Source: Dysosmobacter sp. Marseille-Q4140 (lineage in GTDB: Bacteria > Bacillota > Clostridia > Oscillospirales > Oscillospiraceae). Taken from it: DNA of 64,000 nt. The notes below the pieces were generated by a model. That model did not search any database and was not told the origin of the DNA. It saw nothing but the letters and a program-made list of their open reading frames with translations. The stretch covers positions 744,001-808,000 of the forward strand of contig CP073694.1 of NCBI GenBank assembly GCA_018228705.1, written 5' to 3'. Each line of letters opens with the position of its first letter. Position 1 is the first letter of the stretch. A program made the translations under genes and the position numbers. This document shows, piece by piece, positions 1 to 7,998 of the stretch.

Positions 1-898
1 TTCGTTCAATGATAGCGGGATGCGAGTTTTGAATGTAGTATTGAGGATATTTTCCATTGTTCTTAACGATTCGATGTGGAAGGGTCTTTGTTGTATATGA
101 TTTTTGGAGCAGTGAATCTCCGACATATTTTTCATTGCTCAGAATATAGCCGACTGCGGTCATTCCCCAGCAAGGCCCACCTGCTCTTGTAGGAACTCCA
201 TATCGGGTGAGGTCTTTTGCTATACTTTCCAAGCTTTGACCTGACAAGTATTGCTGGAAAATGTGCCGAACGACTTCCGCTTCGTTTTCATTGATTTCTA
301 GTTTCCCGTCCACCAAATCATAACCAAGCGGTGCATTGCAGGTTATGAACTTCCCGGCTTTCATCCTCACCTGATAGCTCCATCGCATCCGTTCGGAGAT
401 AGCCTCGCTTTCCTTCTGCGCAAGCATCGCAAAGATGGCCGTCAAAAGTTCGCCGGATAATTTAGAGGTGTCAATCTTGTCTTCTTCGAAGCAGACCGCA
501 ATCCCCAGTGCTTTCAGTTCTCGAACAGCCTCCAGGCTTTCTTTGGCGTTTCTTGCAAACCGAGAGGAAGACTTGACCAGTATTTTGTCGATTCGGCCTC
601 GGCGGCAGTCTGCCAACAGCCGCTGGAAATCATCTCTTTTTTCCGCAGAAGTCCCTGTGATTCCTTTGTCGGCATATACATCAACAAACTCCCAGTCAGG
701 GTTCTGGTGTATCAGCTCCGTATAGTGGGTAGTCTGGGCTGCAAAGGAGTGGAGCTGGTCTTCAGAATCACTGCTGACACGAGCATAGGCAGCTACCCGC
801 AGCTTTCGTGTTTTTTCCTGGCTGACAGGCGGGATAGCAATCACCCTCGGCCCTTGTTCCAACGCCAGCGATCCGACGGTGTTGCGTTCTTTCCTCAT
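1..898 (-). CDS. Large serine recombinase (partial, C-terminal end beyond the window)
   Basis: Site-specific DNA recombinase of the resolvase/invertase superfamily, probably the integrase of a mobile element. The ATG at 898 opens a frame with the catalytic-domain start YARVSSDSEDQ (nucleophile serine near residue 42), followed by the KSSSRFARN arginine motif near residue 120. Next comes the recombinase domain (GKFIT near the hinge, then GPCWGMTAVGYILSN, where the DNA-binding part recognises its site). The frame is still open at base 1, so about 299 residues are visible and the C-terminal zinc ribbon/coiled coil lies outside. The cut position prevents judging whether it is intact. A SHOCT-like mini-gene lies directly upstream, an arrangement common for Clostridia recombinase cassettes. 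Confidence 0.93.
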   Translation of the reverse strand, partial: MRKERNTVGSLALEQGPRVIAIPPVSQEKTRKLRVAAYARVSSDSEDQLHSFAAQTTHYTELIHQNPDWEFVDVYADKGITGTSAEKRDDFQRLLADCRRGRIDKILVKSSSRFARNAKESLEAVRELKALGIAVCFEEDKIDTSKLSGELLTAIFAMLAQKESEAISERMRWSYQVRMKAGKFITCNAPLGYDLVDGKLEINENEAEVVRHIFQQYLSGQSLESIAKDLTRYGVPTRAGGPCWGMTAVGYILSNEKYVGDSLLQKSYTTKTLPHRIVKNNGKYPQYYIQNSHPAIIER

Positions 899-985
899 GA
901 TTCCACCCCCTCTTTTCAGCAATACACACTACCACACGTCTGGCTAAATAGCCATATTCAAAAGAGACGAGTAAATTTGAAATAA

Positions 986-1129
986 TTATATGAAAATAAC
1001 TATATCTGCACCGACATCCACTTTGAGTCGAGCTGCAATTCGCTGTGCCTCTGTTTTGCTGATGAGTCCCGCATCTTTCAGGGTCTGGAGCATATTCATC
1101 AGCCCCAGGTAATTGATATTGACATCCAT
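986..1129 (-). CDS. SHOCT-like mini-protein (47 aa)
   Basis: A 47-residue protein starting MDVNINYLGLMNMLQTLKDAG and containing GLISKTEAQRIAARLKVDVG, the amphipathic pattern (G-hydrophobic-[ST]-x-x-E-x-x-x-x-K/R) of the SHOCT short C-terminal domain. Such free-standing SHOCT peptides are commonly encoded beside serine recombinases in Clostridia; their role is unknown. It lies 87 bp upstream of the recombinase on the same strand and is probably co-transcribed with it. An AAGGAGT-like ribosome site just upstream supports the start. Confidence 0.7.
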   Translation of the reverse strand: MDVNINYLGLMNMLQTLKDAGLISKTEAQRIAARLKVDVGADIVIFI

Positions 1130-1794
1130 CCGGTACTCCTTCCTATGCTAAAGGCAAAGGGATCTTGCCCCTTCTCTGGTAGTAATAAATTAATTTAGAG
1201 GCTGCCCCAGATAATTTTGGAGAACAATACGGCGTTCCATTGTTCTGGGGCAGCCTCATTTTGTTTCTTCACGTACAGCACTGCGCTGTACCTACTGGCT
1301 CTATTCGACACTACTTCCCGAGCCATGGCAGCAACAGACGGACCGCGCTGGCGCGCGTCACGGGAATCGCACCCCTCCGAGGATCTCTCCGAGCTGCCCC
1401 CAAAAACTGGTTTTTATTATGGGCAGGAGTATCATTACTAGATTGTTGATGAGGGTCGGGCTGGGTAAACCCAGTCGCAATGCGAAACAGCCCGCCACAG
1501 GCTGCTTTGTGGACAGATGGGAACCGCTCTGCACCTTATTTGGCCGTCTTTGATGGATTAATAGCGGTCGAAGCAATCGAACTCAGGGTAATATTTTTTT
1601 CGTGTCGATCCACTTATATATCCACAGGTGGTCTTGGCGCATCCTCCAGCGTCGCTCTGGCCTCCCTCTCGGGGGCCCTCTCATCAACGGACGTATCCCT
1701 GTTGCCGGATATTCTATTTTCAAAGAGCAAGTGAGAATAACTTCCTTCTCACTTGTATAGGGGAAGAAGTAGGCGTTTTTATAACCCTCCAAAC
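1130..1794. other. Gene-free stretch with an inverted repeat
   Basis: No convincing gene in 665 bp. It holds the long inverted repeat at 1198-1257, a short hairpin around CTGGGTAAACCCAG near 1463, and A+T-rich ends. Short open frames here lack ribosome binding sites and recognisable protein character. Confidence 0.6.
1198..1257. terminator. Long imperfect inverted repeat, possible terminator
   Basis: GAGGCTGCCCCAG (1198-1210) pairs with CTGGGGCAGCCTC at the right end (1245-1257), and an inner AGAACAAT/ATTGTTCT pair extends the stem. Compared with the right arm, the left arm carries about ten extra bases. It is followed by CATTTTG on the plus strand. It could terminate transcription or mark a mobile-element boundary. 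Confidence 0.5.
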
Positions 1795-2235
1795 TTATTT
1801 TTCTAAAACTTTTTTGAGATATCTTAGAATACGAACCTTTCGTTTATGTACTGCAGGCTGTGAAATACCCAATTTTTTTGAATATTCAACTTCACCCTGA
1901 CCCTCAAAAAATATGCCCTGCACCAGTGCCTGATCTGCGACAGACAGGGTCGAGATTGCATGGTACAGGGTCTTTTTTTCCAATGGTTTGAGAATAATAT
2001 TTTCTGGGGTATTTACAGCATCGATAAACTCGTGGAAATTTTCATATCCACAGTCCTGAGCTCCGATCAAGGAGCTCAGCTGAATTTCGTGGGCGAAAAA
2101 ACTATCATTGTTGTCTCTGATATTCCAGTTTGTCCTGTTATATGTGCGATAAACCTCCGCAGATACAGTGACTTCTTCATATTTCTGCGTACAAGTATTA
2201 AAAACTATAAGGATATACTCGGAATTGGCATCCAT
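1795..2235 (-). CDS. Sigma-70-like / HTH regulator of mobile-element type
   Basis: A 146-residue protein whose C-terminal half has the region-4-like pattern LSVADQALVQGIFFEG...EYSKKLGISQPAVHKRKVRILRYLKKVL, i.e. a helix-turn-helix as in sigma factor region 4. The N-terminal half (residues 1-60) is not recognisable and no region 2 is visible. Relatives sit beside recombinases in Clostridia ICEs and are annotated as sigma-70 family proteins; they probably drive element genes. GGAGGGAAGG lies just upstream as ribosome site. A near-perfect 19-bp-arm palindrome sits immediately upstream (2248-2290), so expression may be controlled by a repressor or an mRNA hairpin. Confidence 0.8.
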   Translation of the reverse strand: MDANSEYILIVFNTCTQKYEEVTVSAEVYRTYNRTNWNIRDNNDSFFAHEIQLSSLIGAQDCGYENFHEFIDAVNTPENIILKPLEKKTLYHAISTLSVADQALVQGIFFEGQGEVEYSKKLGISQPAVHKRKVRILRYLKKVLEK

Positions 2236-2247
2236 TTGCCTTCCCTC

Positions 2248-2290
2248 CTGATTTCAAAATTTTGATGAAAAATCAAAATCTTGAAATCAG
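2248..2290. promoter_or_regulatory. 19-bp-arm palindrome upstream of the sigma-like gene
   Basis: Left arm CTGATTTCAAAATTTTGAT (2248-2266) and right arm ATCAAAATCTTGAAATCAG (2272-2290) are inverted repeats matching at 18 of 19 positions around a 5-base loop. It directly abuts the ribosome binding site of the sigma-like gene, so it could be an operator or an mRNA hairpin that hides or exposes the start site. Confidence 0.65.
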
Positions 2291-2413
2291 GGGTACTTAG
2301 CTATATAAGCCTCCCAGCCCACGCCGGCCCTCCTGGTACCGGGCAGAAAAAGACCGGAGGCACATTCCTGTACCCCCGGTTATTTCCTGCCGCCATATTG
2401 CGGCAGGAACAAA

Positions 2414-2448
2414 GAGGCCCCAGATGCTTTTCAGCGTCTGGAGCCTCT
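2414..2448 (-). terminator. Rho-independent terminator of the ArpU-like gene
   Basis: On the minus strand GAGGCTCCAGACGCT-GAAA-AGCATCTGGGGCCTC forms a 15-bp stem with a GAAA tetraloop, followed by TTTGTT. It lies downstream of the minus-strand gene ending at 2552. Confidence 0.7.
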
Positions 2449-2551
2449 AATGACTTGACCTATTCATTTTTGTGCATACCTGCCACTGTACCGAGTATAG
2501 CAGGAGCAAAGTCGGAAGGGAGTAGGGATTGGGTCGGTTTTTCATCGGGAA

Positions 2552-3094
2552 TTAGTCGGGAAATCGTCGGGGCACTTCCATTTCTTCCTGAAGTTCTGGA
2601 ACTGCGTATCCAAAAAGGCAGACAGAAAACAGGAAAAGAGCCTCTCGTTTGCGATCATAGAAGACGCTTCGCTCTATATTTAACTCATCCAGCAGTTCTT
2701 TCTCTGTGCTATTGAAGCGGTGAATAAACTGCTTGACCAGTATCTCATAATAAAGCTCGCCACGATCCGGATATCGTTTCAGGCGAAGTAGAGCTCTATC
2801 AATCACATCGACCAACATGCGGCTCTCCATTACGCAGCAGACCTTCTCCTCAAATTCTTGGAGGTCAATATCTGGGGCGAAGTTTTCCAGATAGCAGAGG
2901 CCAGCGTCGGCATCCCGATTTCCAAGCTCCCATGCGTATTCGTGTAGCTCCTCAGCTCGCTCACTGAGAACCCATACCACATCTCGGTATATTTTCAAGA
3001 TCAGCTTTACCCGATGGTACGCCAGTTGACTGTCAAATCCAAGGGAGGCCATCTGTTTCTTGCACTTCTGGACAGTGACGCTCTCTCTCCTCAT
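2552..3094 (-). CDS. ArpU/RinA-like transcriptional regulator
   Basis: A 180-residue, mostly helical protein. The C-terminal part reads FIHRFNSTEKELLDELNIER followed by SVFYDRKREALFLFSVCLFG, the layout of ArpU/RinA-type phage and ICE regulators (sigma-region-4-like helix-turn-helix before a terminal helix). The start at 3094 (MRRESVTV) is chosen because AAAGGAGGA lies just upstream; a longer frame from 3139 would run through the palindrome at 3113-3130. That palindrome is shared with the neighbouring XRE repressor gene, so this gene is probably under that repressor. Likely an activator of excision or transfer genes; this role is inference. Confidence 0.7.
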   Translation of the reverse strand: MRRESVTVQKCKKQMASLGFDSQLAYHRVKLILKIYRDVVWVLSERAEELHEYAWELGNRDADAGLCYLENFAPDIDLQEFEEKVCCVMESRMLVDVIDRALLRLKRYPDRGELYYEILVKQFIHRFNSTEKELLDELNIERSVFYDRKREALFLFSVCLFGYAVPELQEEMEVPRRFPD

Positions 3095-3112
3095 GCTATC
3101 TCCTCCTTTCAT

Positions 3113-3130
3113 GTTCGCTGGAGTGCGAAC
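3113..3130. promoter_or_regulatory. Operator copy 1 (GTTCGC-N6-GCGAAC)
   Basis: An 18-bp perfect palindrome GTTCGC TGGAGT GCGAAC just upstream of the ArpU-like gene. An identical half-site pair with the same 6-base spacing occurs at 4218-4235 upstream of the XRE repressor gene, which points to one shared DNA-binding regulator. Confidence 0.75.
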
Positions 3131-3205
3131 AAAACGCATAGCATCAAACTATATTACTTTTAGGGGTGGAGGCCCTCTTGCAACAGAGGGCCGGACCATA
3201 CGTGC

Positions 3206-3877
3206 TTACAGCAAATTATGAGACTCCAGTCGAATTTGTATAGCCTGCTTGGAAACTTGGAAGATCTGAGCCATCTCCGCAATTAGCTGTTCCTCGCTTT
3301 TTCCTGGGCATAGACGGTAAAAGCACTTTTTGATTTGAGGGATAGGCATTAAGAGTGCCGTTGCCAATGCATCAGCTTGTCGCTCAATCAGGCCATGGCT
3401 TTCATCTGAGGATGTTTTCCCTTCATAGGCTGCTACATCTCCAGTTCCAGAGTACAATTTCTGATGGAGAACCCAGTGACCAAGTTCATGGGCGCAAGTA
3501 AATCGCATTCTACCAAGAAGCCTGTCCGCACAGAGCCGATCATCCACTAAAATAGTTCCTGCTTTAACAGCAATCAAACGATATCGTTTCTCTGCTTGGT
3601 CATACAAAATGGCGGCTCCATCATCAAAAATCGTTTCTCCAAGAACGCTTCCGTTTTTTCGAAGGGAATGGTACTCCAGAATCAAATTAAACTTCGTTTC
3701 AATGATTGTCTCGATTGGAATCGCTTGGGGAGGGCCTTCCAGCAAGGCGCGATCATACTCCTGTAGGATCTTCCGCCCGATGGTTTCAATTGCCTCCAAT
3801 CGGTACTTCGGAACATACAAGGAAATCCCCCTCCTTAACTTTGGCGGTTTATCAGCATTTCCATAAATGCTGCCCAT
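3206..3877 (-). CDS. ImmA/IrrE-family metallopeptidase
   Basis: A 223-residue zinc peptidase of the ImmA/IrrE (COG2856) family with the metal motif HELGHWVLH (about residue 130) and a downstream glutamate in the helix ERQADALATALLMP that completes the zinc site. In ICEBs1 and related elements ImmA cleaves the XRE repressor ImmR after DNA damage or quorum cues and so switches on the element. Here the gene overlaps the upstream XRE repressor gene by 43 bp, the classical immR-immA order. The C-terminal part (KSEEQLIAEMAQIFQVSKQ) adds an HTH-like segment typical of the family. Confidence 0.92.
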   Translation of the reverse strand: MGSIYGNADKPPKLRRGISLYVPKYRLEAIETIGRKILQEYDRALLEGPPQAIPIETIIETKFNLILEYHSLRKNGSVLGETIFDDGAAILYDQAEKRYRLIAVKAGTILVDDRLCADRLLGRMRFTCAHELGHWVLHQKLYSGTGDVAAYEGKTSSDESHGLIERQADALATALLMPIPQIKKCFYRLCPGKSEEQLIAEMAQIFQVSKQAIQIRLESHNLL

Positions 3878-4194
3878 TCCTCATCTGTAGCATCTACTTC
3901 TTTCGCAACTCTCAGGGCTGCCCGAACTATATCGTGCTTTCGGATATAATCTGGCAGATCCGCTGGGACAGTCTGCCTGGAATCTGCGGCTAAATCCAGA
4001 AGCATTTCATGTTCCTCTTTGCTCAATTCAAGAAAAGAGGATATGCGCTCTACAAATTTCCCCTCTGGAGCCGGGCGACGCCCCTGTTCGATATCGCAGA
4101 GGTACCCATAGGCAATTCCAAGATGCTTGGCAGTATCACGGAGATTCAGTCTGGACTCTTTTCGTCTTGTACTGATAAAAGCCCCAAAGGTCAT
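3835..4194 (-). CDS. XRE-family repressor (ImmR-like)
   Basis: A 119-residue protein with an N-terminal helix-turn-helix: FGAFISTRRKESRLNLRDTA and HLGIAYGYLCDIEQGRRPAP (residues 4-45), a clear XRE/Cro domain. The C-terminal 60 residues are acidic and helical, probably for dimerisation and recognition by the ImmA peptidase. Ribosome site AAAGGGGGAAAG precedes ATG 4194. A well-formed promoter lies upstream (4247-4275) with palindromes inside and downstream of it, so autorepression is likely. Together with the adjacent peptidase it should form the lysogeny-type switch of the element. Confidence 0.9.
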   Translation of the reverse strand: MTFGAFISTRRKESRLNLRDTAKHLGIAYGYLCDIEQGRRPAPEGKFVERISSFLELSKEEHEMLLDLAADSRQTVPADLPDYIRKHDIVRAALRVAKEVDATDEEWAAFMEMLINRQS

Positions 4195-4217
4195 ATTGCT
4201 TTCCCCCTTTGTGGTTG

Positions 4218-4235
4218 GTTCGCTTGGATGCGAAC
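4218..4235. promoter_or_regulatory. Operator copy 2 (GTTCGC-N6-GCGAAC)
   Basis: The perfect palindrome GTTCGC TTGGAT GCGAAC lies between the XRE gene promoter and its start codon. Half-sites and spacing are the same as at 3113-3130, while the 6-base spacers differ, as expected for a dimeric repressor site. Confidence 0.75.
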
Positions 4236-4246
4236 ATCTTATCTAT

Positions 4247-4275
4247 ATTATAATTAGAACAAATGTTCTACGCAA
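4247..4275 (-). promoter_or_regulatory. Promoter of the XRE repressor gene with embedded palindrome
   Basis: Minus-strand -35 TTGCGT (4270-4275), a 17-base spacer, and -10 TATAAT (4247-4252). The spacer contains the perfect palindrome AGAACA-TT-TGTTCT (4256-4269), whose GAAC-N4-GTTC core resembles Gram-positive LexA/DinR boxes. It may be a second operator or an SOS site. Confidence 0.7.
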
Positions 4276-4290
4276 GGGATAAAAAAAGTA

Positions 4291-4330
4291 GAGGGGTAAG
4301 GTGTTAAAAATATATAACACCTCACCCCTC
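4291..4330 (-). terminator. Terminator downstream of the WYL regulator
   Basis: The 16-bp arms GAGGGGTAAGGTGTTA (4291-4306) and TAACACCTCACCCCTC (4315-4330) pair with one mismatch. On the minus strand the stem is followed by ACTTTTTTTA. It ends transcription of the WYL gene (stop at 4333) and possibly of the whole immunity array upstream. Confidence 0.85.
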
Positions 4331-4332
4331 TG

Positions 4333-5295
4333 TTATAGGAATTCATGAGCAACCCGCGCCATCTCCTCCACACATTCCTGTGGAGCAATGATCTTGATTC
4401 CTCCCATGAATTTAAATACCCAACCATAAAAGGTTCCGCTTGGGTTCACCTCGACTTTGGTCACAAAATGGTTGCTATCGTATGGATATGTTGCCGCTGT
4501 TTCTCCATAATAATCCACAATGGTCTTCATAAAGCGATTCTCGCAGAGAAGTTCGACACAGACTGTGTGATCGGCTGCAAACATATCAATCATCTTATTG
4601 CTGTAGTCAGCCACATCGAAATCAGGCTGAGGGATGTATGTGGATTCCAGAATTTCTACTCCGGCCAGACGATCTACACGGAAGTGCGCCATTCCATGAT
4701 GCTTATGGGAATATCCAATCAGGTAGTAGTGATCGTTTTTCCATTCCAGAGCGTAGGGGTCCAGCTTATAGAAATAGCCATCATGTTTGAGAATCCGCTC
4801 TTTTTGGGGGGTGTACTCATAATACTGAAATTGGATTTGATGACTCTCCAATATGGCATTTTGGATACCGTCGATGATGTAATAGACCTTTTCGTTATGT
4901 GGCTTAATTCGGCTTGAAATCGCAGCCAGACGCTGGAGCTTTTCGGCCTCTGACTCACTGGTCAGCCGACAGAGCTTTTGAATAAGCTCGTTCGTTTTAT
5001 CTGCTGATATTACCTTGGAGGATGCAACCGCATCTGTGAGCATCTTTAATTCAGGGTATTCAAACAGCCGTGCGCCAATAAAATACTGGTTCTGAGTGCT
5101 TTTAATCACCACCACATCGATCCCAGATGCAATGAGGTCTTGAAGATCTCCATACACCGTTTGTCGCACCGCATGGATGCCCTTTCCTTTAAGGTAATCC
5201 AACATGTCAGCAATGGTGGCAGGATGTTCTTCATCTGTTCTCAGATAAAGGTATCTCAGCAACACTAAAACTCTAATGCTATTTTGTTTTTGCAT
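4333..5295 (-). CDS. WYL-domain transcriptional regulator
   Basis: A 320-residue regulator: N-terminal winged helix (residues 5-75, RVLVLLRYLYLRTDEEHPAT then TVYGDLQDLIASGIDVV), central WYL domain (QFQYYEYTPQKERILKHDGY ... YALEWKNDHYYLIGY ... FRVDRLAGVEIL) and the C-terminal extension that follows in this family. WYL proteins bind ligands or nucleic acid and often repress phage-defence islands (BrxR/CapW type). Its position at the downstream edge of the immunity array, same strand and 113 bp from the last array gene, suggests that it controls the island or itself. Ribosome site CTGGAGGACATAG supports ATG 5295. Confidence 0.92.
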   Translation of the reverse strand: MQKQNSIRVLVLLRYLYLRTDEEHPATIADMLDYLKGKGIHAVRQTVYGDLQDLIASGIDVVVIKSTQNQYFIGARLFEYPELKMLTDAVASSKVISADKTNELIQKLCRLTSESEAEKLQRLAAISSRIKPHNEKVYYIIDGIQNAILESHQIQFQYYEYTPQKERILKHDGYFYKLDPYALEWKNDHYYLIGYSHKHHGMAHFRVDRLAGVEILESTYIPQPDFDVADYSNKMIDMFAADHTVCVELLCENRFMKTIVDYYGETAATYPYDSNHFVTKVEVNPSGTFYGWVFKFMGGIKIIAPQECVEEMARVAHEFL

Positions 5296-5408
5296 AGCTA
5301 TGTCCTCCAGTTATTGAAGCACACTACTGTTCTGACCTTTGGCGATGCACAACCCAATATTGATAATCACAACAGTATCATATCACACAATAGGCTTACA
5401 CTCACATT

Positions 5409-6287
5409 TTACCGCTGCCCCGCAGCATATTCTCCCATATTGATGTCCAGCACCCCTCTGGGTGGCTGGATCAGGGCGTCCTCATACTGGCACTTCCACT
5501 GGAACTCCCGGCTCATCTGTCCGTTCTCCACACCATCTACGGTTTCCCCATCCTGAATGGGGTTGTCATTGGCCAGAATATAGGACGCCACATTGTAGGC
5601 GTGGTTTACCACCCAGTTGGGGTCCATGCCGTGGAAGTGGTACTGGAGATCCGGCAGAAACAGGGTGCTCATGCCCACTGTGTCGATAAGCATATCCTCA
5701 GTGCCCTCAATGTTGAAGAATCGGACATTGACGCCAAAGCGGATGAACCGATCCGGGCCCTCAATCTGATGGGAGCGCACATCCTCCGCCAGAAACAGTT
5801 TGCCGCAGTTCTGGAAATAGAACGCCTCACAGGTGGGATACAGTTCCGCCAGAGCCTCCACGAAGTCGGCATCCAGGTTGGCCCGCTCCAGCGCCGGAAG
5901 CGCCGCAGCCAGCATATCGGTGGCCACCACCTGGTACCGGCACTCCCGAAAGATCCGCTCTCGGTCCTCCTGGCAGTCCCACATCTGGCTCATCAGGAAG
6001 GCGTCAAAGCCTTTGCCCTTGAACTTGTCGCATTTCATCACCATCAGCTGCACCGGGCATTTGCCGTCCTGAAATTCCGCGATATGATCCAGGGCGGCAA
6101 AGCCGACCATCTTTTTATCACGGCAGAAACACTCTACAGCACCGATGTGCTTTTCCATCACAGCGGTCATCTCATCCCTGTCCGGCATGTCCACCGGCTC
6201 TTTGAACAGCATCTGAATGAGATAGGGGCCGCCGGGCTGAGGGCCTTTTTTGTCATCCAGGTTCTGCTGGAACACTTTATTGCTCAT
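5409..6287 (-). CDS. DUF4261 domain protein, candidate immunity protein
   Basis: A 292-residue protein with the DUF4261 pattern: N-terminal YLIQMLFKEPVDMPDRDEM, a middle part ending in DRFIRFGVNVRFFNIEGT, and C-terminal DMLIDTVGMSTLFLPDLQYH. DUF4261 is found alone or fused to SUFU and other domains in polymorphic-toxin immunity loci; no biochemical role is known. A second DUF4261 copy occurs inside the 1863-aa protein of this array. It is the last gene of the array; ATG 6287 overlaps the stop of the preceding gene (ATGA), implying translational coupling, with ribosome site GAAGGAGGAAAG. Confidence 0.7.
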   Translation of the reverse strand: MSNKVFQQNLDDKKGPQPGGPYLIQMLFKEPVDMPDRDEMTAVMEKHIGAVECFCRDKKMVGFAALDHIAEFQDGKCPVQLMVMKCDKFKGKGFDAFLMSQMWDCQEDRERIFRECRYQVVATDMLAAALPALERANLDADFVEALAELYPTCEAFYFQNCGKLFLAEDVRSHQIEGPDRFIRFGVNVRFFNIEGTEDMLIDTVGMSTLFLPDLQYHFHGMDPNWVVNHAYNVASYILANDNPIQDGETVDGVENGQMSREFQWKCQYEDALIQPPRGVLDINMGEYAAGQR

Positions 6288-7159
6288 TTACTTTCCTCCT
6301 TCTTCTCCGGGAACAGCTTCCACCGGAACTCCAGTTCTTTCTGGACAAACTCTTTCGGCAGGCCCCGGGGATTGGCGATGAGATACCATACCCGAAAGGT
6401 GCGCTTCTTCGGATCTGCTTCCTGCCGATAGAGCTGATAGCCCGCCTCATCCTCCTGTGTCCACTGTCCTGTCTGCCGCTTGGCCTGCACAAAGGGTTCC
6501 ACCACCTGGTCCAGTTCCTCTCTGGTGCGGCTTGAGGCCCAGGCTTGATCCACATCATTGGCGTGGGAGAGATGGAACAACATCGAGCCCATCCCGTTCT
6601 TTGCTTTATGCTCCGGCGTTCCGCGCAATTCCACCTGACGTCGGTACTTCTCCAGCTGTTCCGCTGTTCCATACCGTTCCACCATCGGTTCCCGCACATA
6701 GATGTACCAGCTGTAATCCTCTGGCTGGGTAAAGGGGGCACAGACCGTCTGGAGCGCCGCTGTCGGGTCTACTTCAAAGCAGTCGATAAAATCGAGGTAG
6801 TTGGCTTTGATCAGGGGCAGGAAGGTGTCCAGCAGCCCGGTGTCCAGCCGCAGATCCTTTGTCAGCATCCGAAAGAATGAACCGCCTGTTGTCGGTTCTA
6901 TTATGAAAGAGTAGAGCCGATCATCTCCCTGCTTTATGATACAGGTGAAGCCCACCTCCACATTTCCATGGCCGATTTCGTAGTCTATGTAGTTGTAGCG
7001 GCTCCGGTCAAACCAGATCTGATAGGTCAGCCCGTTTTTCGTTTTCTTTTTGAAGTCGCCTTTTTTCAGCCGCTTCCAGCCCTTTTCCTCCAGGCCCAGG
7101 CCGTTCCACAGGTAGTCCAAAAGCTCCTGAAATATATCTGCCGGGCGTTTTTGTTCCAT
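6284..7159 (-). CDS. Unrecognised array protein, DUF4304-like start
   Basis: A 291-residue soluble protein. Residues 10-60 (ELLDYLWNGLGLEEKGWKRL, KKGDFKKKTKNGLTYQIWF) resemble the start of DUF4304-type immunity proteins, in which a nuclease-inhibitor-like fold begins with a long helix and a lysine-rich GFKKK strand. The rest, with many aromatic residues, is unfamiliar. ATG 7159 is preferred over an upstream GTG because GGAGGTGGAGACT precedes it. Its stop overlaps the DUF4261 gene start by 4 bp. Immunity role inferred from context. Confidence 0.5.
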   Translation of the reverse strand: MEQKRPADIFQELLDYLWNGLGLEEKGWKRLKKGDFKKKTKNGLTYQIWFDRSRYNYIDYEIGHGNVEVGFTCIIKQGDDRLYSFIIEPTTGGSFFRMLTKDLRLDTGLLDTFLPLIKANYLDFIDCFEVDPTAALQTVCAPFTQPEDYSWYIYVREPMVERYGTAEQLEKYRRQVELRGTPEHKAKNGMGSMLFHLSHANDVDQAWASSRTREELDQVVEPFVQAKRQTGQWTQEDEAGYQLYRQEADPKKRTFRVWYLIANPRGLPKEFVQKELEFRWKLFPEKKEESK

Positions 7160-7273
7160 AGTCTCCACCTCCTTGCAAAAACTTTTTCTGGGATTCAGCG
7201 GTCATTTGCAAATCAAATATGGAGCAGGGAAACAGAGGCACAAACCATCTCATTCACGATTCATTTTCTGCCG

Positions 7274-7987
7274 TCACGGGTCGGACTTATTTTGCTCCAT
7301 TGCTTGGGCGATCTGTTTCATAGCCATGTCGATATAGAGATACACCCCATCACGATCACAGTGGAACAGGTTGGAGTAACATGTGCTTTCGTTCGGGTGA
7401 AGGGGATTCGGTTCCACTACTTCGGTGGCTTCCAGCAGACCAGTACCCAATTCAGCCGCAGCAGTAAGAGCCTTTTTCAGAACAGCAAACTGCCCATCGC
7501 TCCAATGTTTCTCCAGATCTTCCAGTACCTTTGGTTCCTGCTCCAGATCCCGGAGAATCTGCAAAACCTGATCTGGAGATAGGTACACGCCGGAGCAGTA
7601 GTTTTCAATGATCTGGTTCTTTGCCGGGTTGGGTAAGGCAGTGGGCACCACCTGCGCCCAGGGGGTGAAGTACCGGGCATATTCCGGCTTTTCCTCCATC
7701 AGGAAGGAGAAACTGCTCCCTCTGGTATAATAGTAGTCCCGGAAAAATCCCTGGACCACCGCAATATAAAAACCATGGCTTTTATCAAACAGCTCGTCCG
7801 GTTCTGTCTCTGCCCCAACCCGCAGGGTGTCCAGATACTTTTCTGCATAGAAATCCTCGATTCCATGCTGCGCGGCAAGGGCCAGAACCTTTTCTTCCTG
7901 TCCCTGCTGTATCCAGGTTAGGGGAGTAAAATACAATTCCTGTATTTCGTCTGGCGAGATCGGGTGAAAACTTACATCGTATCCCAT
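7274..7987 (-). CDS. Unrecognised array protein (MGYDVSFHPIS family)
   Basis: A 237-residue soluble protein beginning MGYDVSFHPISPDEIQELYF and rich in acidic and aromatic residues (pI clearly low). The MGYD start recalls small families in toxin-immunity clusters whose first strand reads MGxDxxx, shared in style with the next gene (MGLDIYAG). No catalytic motif, signal peptide or membrane segment. Good ribosome site AAGGAGGACTTTT. Probably a target-binding antidote; no function can be assigned. Confidence 0.45.
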   Translation of the reverse strand: MGYDVSFHPISPDEIQELYFTPLTWIQQGQEEKVLALAAQHGIEDFYAEKYLDTLRVGAETEPDELFDKSHGFYIAVVQGFFRDYYYTRGSSFSFLMEEKPEYARYFTPWAQVVPTALPNPAKNQIIENYCSGVYLSPDQVLQILRDLEQEPKVLEDLEKHWSDGQFAVLKKALTAAAELGTGLLEATEVVEPNPLHPNESTCYSNLFHCDRDGVYLYIDMAMKQIAQAMEQNKSDP

Positions 7988-7998
7988 AAAAGTCCTCC

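Larger units (their letters stand above)
2236..2551. other. Intergenic region rich in hairpins
   Basis: A 316-bp region between the sigma-like gene and the ArpU-like gene. It contains the palindrome at 2248-2290, a hairpin CCTGCCGC-CATATT-GCGGCAGG near 2388-2409, and a terminator-like hairpin at about 2414-2447. No gene was seen. Confidence 0.6.

Noticed and set aside
1358..1576. 72-codon minus-strand frame in the gap
   Set aside because: No ribosome site, no recognisable protein features, crosses a hairpin.
4256..4269. True LexA box
   Set aside because: AGAACAAATGTTCT has the GAAC-N4-GTTC core but lacks the flanking C/G of the usual Gram-positive box, so it is listed only as a palindrome within the promoter.
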